Source: CAZAZQ01 sp964489705
Lineage (GTDB): Bacteria > Zixibacteria > MSB-5A5 > GN15 > FEB-12
Reading direction: 5' to 3'
Length of the DNA: 64,000 nucleotides
Assembly: GCA_964489705.1 (NCBI GenBank)
Contig: CAZAZQ010000004.1
Coordinates: 62,001 to 126,000 of the forward strand
Under the pieces are notes generated by a model. The model saw only the letters and a program-made list of their open reading frames with translations. It was not told the DNA's origin and ran no database searches. Both the position numbers and the translations under genes were made by a program. This document shows, piece after piece, positions 59,064 to 64,000 of this stretch. Each line of letters starts with the position of its first letter. The stretch's first letter is position 1.

Positions 59064-59939
59064 ATGCGACTCACGCGAAAATGGTATAATTGCAGCTTTA
59101 TTGTCTGGTCTTTGGGCTTGGTACTGGCAGACGCCCGGCTCGTCTCTGCTCAGACGCCCGATACGTTCTTCCGGGTCGACCGGCTGAACGCCTTAGTTGC
59201 TTTGGTGTTGTTCTCCGCAGCGGTGCTGCTGTATACCAAGTGGGCAAAAGAAGGGAAGAATCTGTTCGTACGGAAAATCTCCGGTTTGGATGCCGTTGAA
59301 GAAGCGGTTGGACGAGCGACCGAAATGGGACGGCCTGTCCTGTTCATCCCCGGCATTCAAGAAATCGACGAGATTGAAACCATCGCCGGGATTTCCATCC
59401 TGGGCAGAGTTGCCAAAATCACCGCCCAGTACGATACTCCCTTGGTCGTCCCGGTACGCTATCCGATGGTGCTTGCCGCCGGACAAGAAGTGGTGGAACA
59501 AGCCTACATCGAAGTAGGCAAACGCGACTCGTACAACAAAGATATCGTCCGTTACGTAGCGGGGGAGCAATTTGCCTTCACCGCCACTGTCAACGGCATG
59601 ATGATGCGTGATCGTCCCGCGACAAACATTTATATGGGCGCTTTCTTTGCTGAGTCCCTCCTGCTGGCGGAAACCGGCAATGCGGCGGGTTCGATTCAAA
59701 TCGCCGGTACGGCTCGGCCGGAACAGTTGCCGTTTTTCATCGCCGCCTGCGACTATACTCTCATGGGGGAAGAACTGTACGCCGCCTCGGCGTATCTCTC
59801 GCATGAGCCGTTGATGCTCGGCGGCTTGAAAGGGCAAGACCTGATAAAAATTATTATCGTCATTCTTATCATTATCGGCGTCATCCTCAGCACGGCGGGG
59901 ATAGGCGAATGGTATACCAACTTGTTCAAGGCGGTGTAA
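59064..59939 (+). CDS. DUF6754-like membrane protein
   Basis: 291 residues. A signal-like N terminus (IVWSLGLVLADARLVSA) and a second helix (about 38-55) precede a Rossmann-like cytoplasmic domain with GRPVLFIPGIQEIDEIETIAG, YDTPLVVPVRYPMVLAAGQE and later RPATNIYMGAFFAE. A C-terminal helix (about 262-285, IIIVILIIIGVILSTAG) ends it. It resembles proteins annotated DUF6754. It is the first gene of a tight operon with three further membrane proteins; the second gene follows on the next base. The role is unknown; a membrane-bound sensor or enzyme is possible. Confidence 0.7.
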   Translation: MRLTRKWYNCSFIVWSLGLVLADARLVSAQTPDTFFRVDRLNALVALVLFSAAVLLYTKWAKEGKNLFVRKISGLDAVEEAVGRATEMGRPVLFIPGIQEIDEIETIAGISILGRVAKITAQYDTPLVVPVRYPMVLAAGQEVVEQAYIEVGKRDSYNKDIVRYVAGEQFAFTATVNGMMMRDRPATNIYMGAFFAESLLLAETGNAAGSIQIAGTARPEQLPFFIAACDYTLMGEELYAASAYLSHEPLMLGGLKGQDLIKIIIVILIIIGVILSTAGIGEWYTNLFKAV

Positions 59940-60602
59940 ATGAGAACGGTTGCTCCCGTCATCATAGCGTTTCTATCCGGCTTTGTCATGATCGTCTCAT
60001 TTTTCTTTAACCCGGAAAAGTCCATTTTGGGGAGAATGGAATCGGAAGTGCTGATCTGGGTGACCATTGTCGGCGGTTTTACCTTGCTTTTGGGAGTCGT
60101 TTCGATTGTCCGCGTGAACTGGCAGACGGTCCGAGCAAAGAAGAAAGGCTGGGTATACAATTTCTTTACCTTGATTTCGGTCTTCATTATGGCGATTCCG
60201 GCGATGCTTCCCTCGAGTTGGTCACCCCTTTTCGGCGATGCGGAAGGTTCCATTTACGACTGGCTCTTTTTTCATGTCGATTATCCGATGATGGCAACCA
60301 TGTTTGCGATGCTGGCGTTTTACATCGCCTCCGCCGCCTACCGGGCGTTTCGTGCCCGGAATCCGGAAGCGACGTTGCTGTTGATGACGGCGACTTTGGT
60401 CATGCTCTGGCGGATACCGATGGGGGAAGCGTTCCTTCGCCTGTTCAGCGACAGCCTGCCGCAAGTCATCAATACCTTCGTGATGAACGGGGTAAACGCC
60501 GCGGTGCAACGGGGCATTCTCATCGGAGCCGCGTTGGGCGCCGCCTCCATGTCTTTGAGGATTCTTCTGGGTATTGAACGAATGTACATGGGGAAAGGGT
60601 AA
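59940..60602 (+). CDS. uncharacterised six-helix membrane protein, module gene 2
   Basis: 220 residues. About six membrane helices (around 5-23, 38-58, 75-92, 117-135, 145-160, 190-210) with short loops and conserved-looking YDWLFFHVDYPMMATMFAMLAFYI and WRIPMGEAFLRLF. No known transporter signature. Start ATG is immediately after the previous stop (TAAATG). The C-terminal KG tail is cytoplasmic by the positive-inside rule. Function unknown, but the tight coupling suggests a complex with gene 1. Confidence 0.65.
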   Translation: MRTVAPVIIAFLSGFVMIVSFFFNPEKSILGRMESEVLIWVTIVGGFTLLLGVVSIVRVNWQTVRAKKKGWVYNFFTLISVFIMAIPAMLPSSWSPLFGDAEGSIYDWLFFHVDYPMMATMFAMLAFYIASAAYRAFRARNPEATLLLMTATLVMLWRIPMGEAFLRLFSDSLPQVINTFVMNGVNAAVQRGILIGAALGAASMSLRILLGIERMYMGKG

Positions 60603-60606
60603 GGGC

Positions 60607-61446
60607 ATGAGCTTCTGGGAACAAATGGGTTCGCTCGACCGGCGGTGGATTTATTTGCTGGTGGCTCTTGCCGTTATCTTTCCGTTCATCGTTCCCATTT
60701 CGTTCAAAATCAGCATTACTCCGGAAGTCAAACAATTGTACGACGCCATCGAAAACCTGCCCGACTCATCGGTGGTCATGGTAACGTTCGATTACTACCC
60801 TTCCACCGTCGCCGAAACCGAACCGATGACCACTACCGCTTTGCATCATCTTTTCCGTAAAAACTGCCGGGTCTTGACGTTAAGCACCGTCCCCCTCGGC
60901 GGTCCTTCCATGGCGGAGCGCGTGACACGAACGGTCGCCAAAAAATATCACAAAGTCTACGGCGTCGATTTCGTCAACCTGGGCTACAAAGCAAACTACG
61001 TAGCGGTACTGAAAGGGCTGGGGACCGCCATCGAGAACATCTACCCGACCGACAATTCCGGCACCCCGCTTTCGGAACTCCCCATGATGCAACATGTGAA
61101 AAATTACGACGACATCAGCTTCATCTTCGTCGTGTCGGACAACGACATCGTCACCAACTGGATTTCCATCGTCAACGCCCAATACGGCATTCCCATCGGC
61201 AGCGGGGTAACGGCAGTTTCCGCACCGAAATATTATGCTTTCGTCGGCTCGGGACAGATGACCGGCTTGCTGGGTGGAATGAAAGGAGCGGCTGAGTATG
61301 AAATCCTCGTCGGCGTTAAGGGGCTGGCGGAAAAAGGGATGGGCATGCAGTCGCTCGTGCATTTGATGGTCATCTTCATGGTTATCTTGGGAAATGTCGC
61401 TTTCTTCATCAACCGCAGAAAAACCGCAAAGGGGAAAACGCCATGA
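60607..61446 (+). CDS. uncharacterised membrane-anchored alpha/beta protein, module gene 3
   Basis: 279 residues. One helix near the N terminus (about 16-36) is followed by an alpha/beta domain (VVMVTFDYYPSTVAETEPMT; FVNLGYKANYVAVLKGLGTAIE; SFIFVVSDNDIVTNW; PIGSGVTAVSAPKYYAFVGSGQMTGLLGG) and a C-terminal helix (about 249-268). The glycine-rich GSGQMTGLLGG motif is suggestive of ligand or nucleotide binding but is not a known catalytic site. Helices at both ends suggest the same topology as gene 1. ATG 60607 (AAGGG upstream) is preferred to 60574. It overlaps gene 4 by 4 nt. Confidence 0.65.
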   Translation: MSFWEQMGSLDRRWIYLLVALAVIFPFIVPISFKISITPEVKQLYDAIENLPDSSVVMVTFDYYPSTVAETEPMTTTALHHLFRKNCRVLTLSTVPLGGPSMAERVTRTVAKKYHKVYGVDFVNLGYKANYVAVLKGLGTAIENIYPTDNSGTPLSELPMMQHVKNYDDISFIFVVSDNDIVTNWISIVNAQYGIPIGSGVTAVSAPKYYAFVGSGQMTGLLGGMKGAAEYEILVGVKGLAEKGMGMQSLVHLMVIFMVILGNVAFFINRRKTAKGKTP

Positions 61447-62078
61447 CGACCGTCGAGATTCTCCAAATCTGGGTAGCGGCGTTTTTCACCTTGGCGATAT
61501 TCTCTTTCCTGTACAAGGATAATCCCTTCTATCGGCTGGCGGAGCATATCTTCGCCGGAATGTCGGCGGGGTATTACATCGGCTTGATCTGGAAATCGGT
61601 CATCATCCAACAACTCTGGGACCCGATGACGGCAGGGCAATGGTGGCTGATTATTCCCGGTTTGTTGGGGGTGCTCATGTTCGCCCGCTTCGTCCCGCGG
61701 ATTTCGTGGATGTCGCGCATCGCCTTAGCCTTTGTCATGGGCAACACGGCGGGGATTTTCCTGATTATGCAACTGCATGGGGTGGTCATTCCCCAAATGC
61801 AGGCGACTATGTTGCCGCTGGGCGGCACCGACGGCTTCACCTCGGCGCTGCTGGCTATCGTCGTGGTGGTCGGCGTGGTCTCGACCCTGATTTACTTTTA
61901 CTTCTCCAAAGAACATACCGGCATCCTCGGAGTCACCGCTCGGGTGGGCATCTGGTTCATCATGATTGCGTTCGGCGCCCACTTCGGGTATACCGTCATG
62001 GGGCGGATTTCGCTGCTCATCGGGCGGGTGTATTTTCTTGCCAATGAATGGTTGCCAACATTCAAGCAAATATTTTAA
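61443..62078 (+). CDS. uncharacterised membrane protein, module gene 4
   Basis: 211 residues with about six helices. It starts near the membrane (EILQIWVAAFFTLAIFSFL) and ends in FLANEWLPTFKQIF. Motifs such as FAGMSAGYYIGLIW and HFGYTVMGRISLLIGR look family-specific but unknown to me. Start codon overlaps the end of gene 3 (ATGA). With gene 2 it may form the channel or scaffold part of the module. Confidence 0.65.
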   Translation: MTTVEILQIWVAAFFTLAIFSFLYKDNPFYRLAEHIFAGMSAGYYIGLIWKSVIIQQLWDPMTAGQWWLIIPGLLGVLMFARFVPRISWMSRIALAFVMGNTAGIFLIMQLHGVVIPQMQATMLPLGGTDGFTSALLAIVVVVGVVSTLIYFYFSKEHTGILGVTARVGIWFIMIAFGAHFGYTVMGRISLLIGRVYFLANEWLPTFKQIF

Positions 62079-62141
62079 TTTATCCGAGCCGAATGGTCGG
62101 CGAGACAACCGAACTCACAAAGAAACCAACAGAGGCAACCG

Positions 62142-63209
62142 ATGATGAAAAAAGCTTTCTTGGTTTTGGGTCTTATCATCCTCAGCGGATGGCTTAGCTG
62201 CGGGCGCTCCTCCCATTCGGAAGAACGAGTCTATGACACGCAACAAAATCCTTACAATTTCCCGGCGCAAGCCTGCTCCCTGCTCGACAGCTTAGAGAAC
62301 CGGGAATTGACCGGCTATGACGCCATCACGGCGGCTTTTTCCTCTCTGTATGAAAACCATGTGGAGCTTTTGGACGACAAACAATGGCATGATATCATCC
62401 GCCGGTTGGGGGGGAAGTTTGCCCGCCTTGCGCAAGAAGAAGTCGAGGGCGGCATCTTGCACTTCTCCCGAGCTGCCGGTTATTACCGTCTGGCATCGTT
62501 TGCCAAACCGGATGACGAACGACTGGCTCACCTCCGGGATATGTTCTCTTGTTGGAGTAAAGCTCTCGACAAGACACACCTCGATTCGGCTGCCTTGGCG
62601 GCTATTCTGTCGGAGAACGACAATTTTGCGGCTCGCCTTGAAATAGTGAAAAACTGCCTGTTTGTCGAAGATGGGTGCGAAGAGTTAGTTCATGAGTACC
62701 TGCTTCCGGAGCTTTTTCCGTCAAAAAATTTCCCTTCGGGGACGCTGTCATTTACCGACAGTCTGCTGGCATCGGCGGTAGGCATTCTCGATACGCCGAC
62801 AACTCTTCCACATGGGTATTCCTTTGCCGATTCCGCCGTTGAGTTGGTCTCCTATCAAGTGCTTCCGCTGTCGGATACGCTGTACCGTGCGGAAGTCTAC
62901 TTTTTCGTGCACAAAACACCCGTCGCAGATTACACCATTGCCTTGCGGGGCATAATCAACTATACCGACACGTTATCGCACCAAGAACGGACGTTCGTGC
63001 TCCCGCTCGACCTTTCTCCCGAACCGCCGACTTCCCGATGGCGGAAAGGCACTATCGTGGCGGAAGGAAAATTCTTCACGCTTCCCGCTCTTCCGCAACA
63101 GCTTGCGGTGGGATTGTACGTAACCGAGGGAAAAGGAAAAAAATTCGCTTCCATCGCCGGAAGCGGCGATACGACTCTCGTTCTGCCGATAACGCCCCCC
63201 GGCAGGTAA
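62142..63209 (+). CDS. lipoprotein-like envelope protein
   Basis: 355 residues. N-terminal signal sequence with a Cys at 20 (SGWLSC), a weak lipobox (WLSC rather than LxxC with a small residue at -1/-2). The rest is a helical part (about 40-180), where the EVEGGILHFSRAAGYYRLASFAKPDDERLAHL stretch resembles a TPR-like repeat, then a beta-rich part. It lies 63 nt after the module operon and may be co-transcribed. Function unknown. Confidence 0.6.
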   Translation: MMKKAFLVLGLIILSGWLSCGRSSHSEERVYDTQQNPYNFPAQACSLLDSLENRELTGYDAITAAFSSLYENHVELLDDKQWHDIIRRLGGKFARLAQEEVEGGILHFSRAAGYYRLASFAKPDDERLAHLRDMFSCWSKALDKTHLDSAALAAILSENDNFAARLEIVKNCLFVEDGCEELVHEYLLPELFPSKNFPSGTLSFTDSLLASAVGILDTPTTLPHGYSFADSAVELVSYQVLPLSDTLYRAEVYFFVHKTPVADYTIALRGIINYTDTLSHQERTFVLPLDLSPEPPTSRWRKGTIVAEGKFFTLPALPQQLAVGLYVTEGKGKKFASIAGSGDTTLVLPITPPGR

Positions 63210-63257
63210 GCACAAACCGCACAAAAACTTTTTCACGACAGGACAAGATATTATTAC

Positions 63258-63286
63258 TTGTCAAAGCGGTTTTCTTTTCCTACAAT
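63258..63286 (+). promoter_or_regulatory. sigma-70-type promoter for the nucleotidyltransferase
   Basis: TTGTCA (63258-63263), 17 bp, TACAAT (63281-63286). The start would be near 63293, about 20 nt before ATG 63313. Confidence 0.7.
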
Positions 63287-63312
63287 AGGGCAAACATGAA
63301 TGAGAGTGTCGC

Positions 63313-64000
63313 ATGAAAATCGTCATACCGGTAGCAGGAGTTGGTTCGCGTTTACAACCGCACACCTTTACCGTTCCCAAGGCACTTCTCCACGTTGCCG
63401 GTAAGCCGGTGCTTGCCCATATCTTGGAGCCTGTGCTTCAGCTTCAGCCGGAAGAAGTCATCTTCGTCATCGGCTTCAAAGGGGAACAAATCAAAGAATA
63501 CGTCACGAACACCTATTCTTTCCCGACTCGCTTTGTCCCTCAAGAACAACTGTTGGGACTGGGTTATGCTCTTCATCTGGCGTTGCAGGAAGTTCCCACC
63601 GGTCCGGTGCTGACCGTCCTCGGTGATACGATTGTGGAATGTAATCTGAAAGATTTCATAGCCGCGGGCAAGTATGTGCTGGGTTTGCACCGGGTCGACG
63701 ATCCGCAGCGCTTCGGCATTGCGGAAGTCAACGGAAACACGGTGACCAAACTGGAGGAAAAACCGGCTGCTCCCCGCTCCGATTTAGCTCTCATCGGCTT
63801 GTACTATTTCGATGAAGTTGAGACGCTGAAGGCGGAACTTGCCGCCCTTGTTCAAAAAGGCAAACGCACCGGCGGGGAAATTCAACTGACCGACGCGTTG
63901 CAGGCGATGATTGAGAACGGGACTTCTTTCGTCCCGTACGAAGTCAGCCAGTGGTACGACTGCGGCAAGAAAGAAACCCTCCTGCAAACCAACCGCCATC
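63313..64000 (+). CDS. sugar-1-phosphate nucleotidyltransferase, 5' part
   Basis: The first 229 codons; the gene continues past the window. It begins KIVIPVAGVGSRLQPHTFTVPKALLHVAGKP, the nucleotidyltransferase signature of the RmlA/GlmU/GalU superfamily. GPVLTVLGDTIVE carries the Asp for metal binding and TKLEEKP the second substrate-side motif; QWYDCGKKETLL is near the visible end. It joins a sugar 1-phosphate to an NTP for cell-envelope glycan synthesis. The exact sugar and nucleotide cannot be told from this part. Confidence 0.85.
   Translation, partial: MKIVIPVAGVGSRLQPHTFTVPKALLHVAGKPVLAHILEPVLQLQPEEVIFVIGFKGEQIKEYVTNTYSFPTRFVPQEQLLGLGYALHLALQEVPTGPVLTVLGDTIVECNLKDFIAAGKYVLGLHRVDDPQRFGIAEVNGNTVTKLEEKPAAPRSDLALIGLYYFDEVETLKAELAALVQKGKRTGGEIQLTDALQAMIENGTSFVPYEVSQWYDCGKKETLLQTNRH

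Overview
The window is bacterial chromosome from a Gram-negative (diderm) organism. The support for a diderm is an LpxH-like lipid A phosphoesterase fragment, an AsmA-family protein and an outer-membrane beta-barrel protein. Several traits suggest the FCB side of the tree, perhaps a Zixibacteria-like lineage: type I dockerin repeats with the GDVN...NVADVTYLV pattern, a gingipain-type C25 peptidase, a Gld-type ABC/auxiliary system and a eukaryotic-type citrate synthase. That placement is inference from gene content. No 16S rRNA or phylogeny is available here.

Layout. 1-7.3 kb: an LpxH-like 3' end, a 440-nt gap holding an IS110 transposase relic and hairpin repeats, then a tight plus-strand run (DUF2905, queA, ispD, ispF, DedA, ddl, HAD hydrolase, GT-C glycosyltransferase). 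7.3-15.9 kb: two secreted dockerin proteins, with ssb and citrate synthase between them and a second GT-C enzyme after them. 16-24 kb: dciA-like DUF721 gene and gyrB, then a minus-strand glycolytic operon in the order pfk - barrel protein - gap - pgk - tpiA - secG - tRNA-Leu. 24-31 kb: a retropepsin-like secreted protein, an unknown membrane protein coupled to a probable pseudokinase, a probable inactive M1-peptidase homologue, and a polar amino acid ABC transporter without a binding protein. 31-40.4 kb: AsmA protein, UPF0173 hydrolase, a degenerate receiver/DHp protein, then yicC-gmk-rpoZ-topA. 40.5-47 kb: a cytochrome b561 / ethylbenzene-dehydrogenase-type haem protein and a three-gene Gld-like ABC cluster. 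47-54.6 kb: a 1635-residue sensor kinase and its NtrC-type regulator, followed by a possible sigma-54 transcription unit. 54.6-64 kb: methyltransferase, PH-domain protein, quinol NO reductase, an uncharacterised four-gene membrane operon, a lipoprotein-like protein and a truncated nucleotidyltransferase.

Recurring theme 1: small intergenic hairpin repeats in two families (A: AGGTCTC/GAGACCT with CAGGTCTG/CAGACCTG; B: inverted repeats centred on GGAAnnnATTCC). They lie in at least six gaps, sometimes side by side, and one copy abuts the IS110 relic. Recurring theme 2: several proteins keep a fold but lose catalytic residues (pseudokinase, M1-like protein without zinc histidines, receiver without its Asp). 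The best candidates for something undescribed are the membrane module at 59064-62078, the kinase/regulator locus with a possible sigma-54 RNA at 54309-54585, and the paired hairpin repeats.
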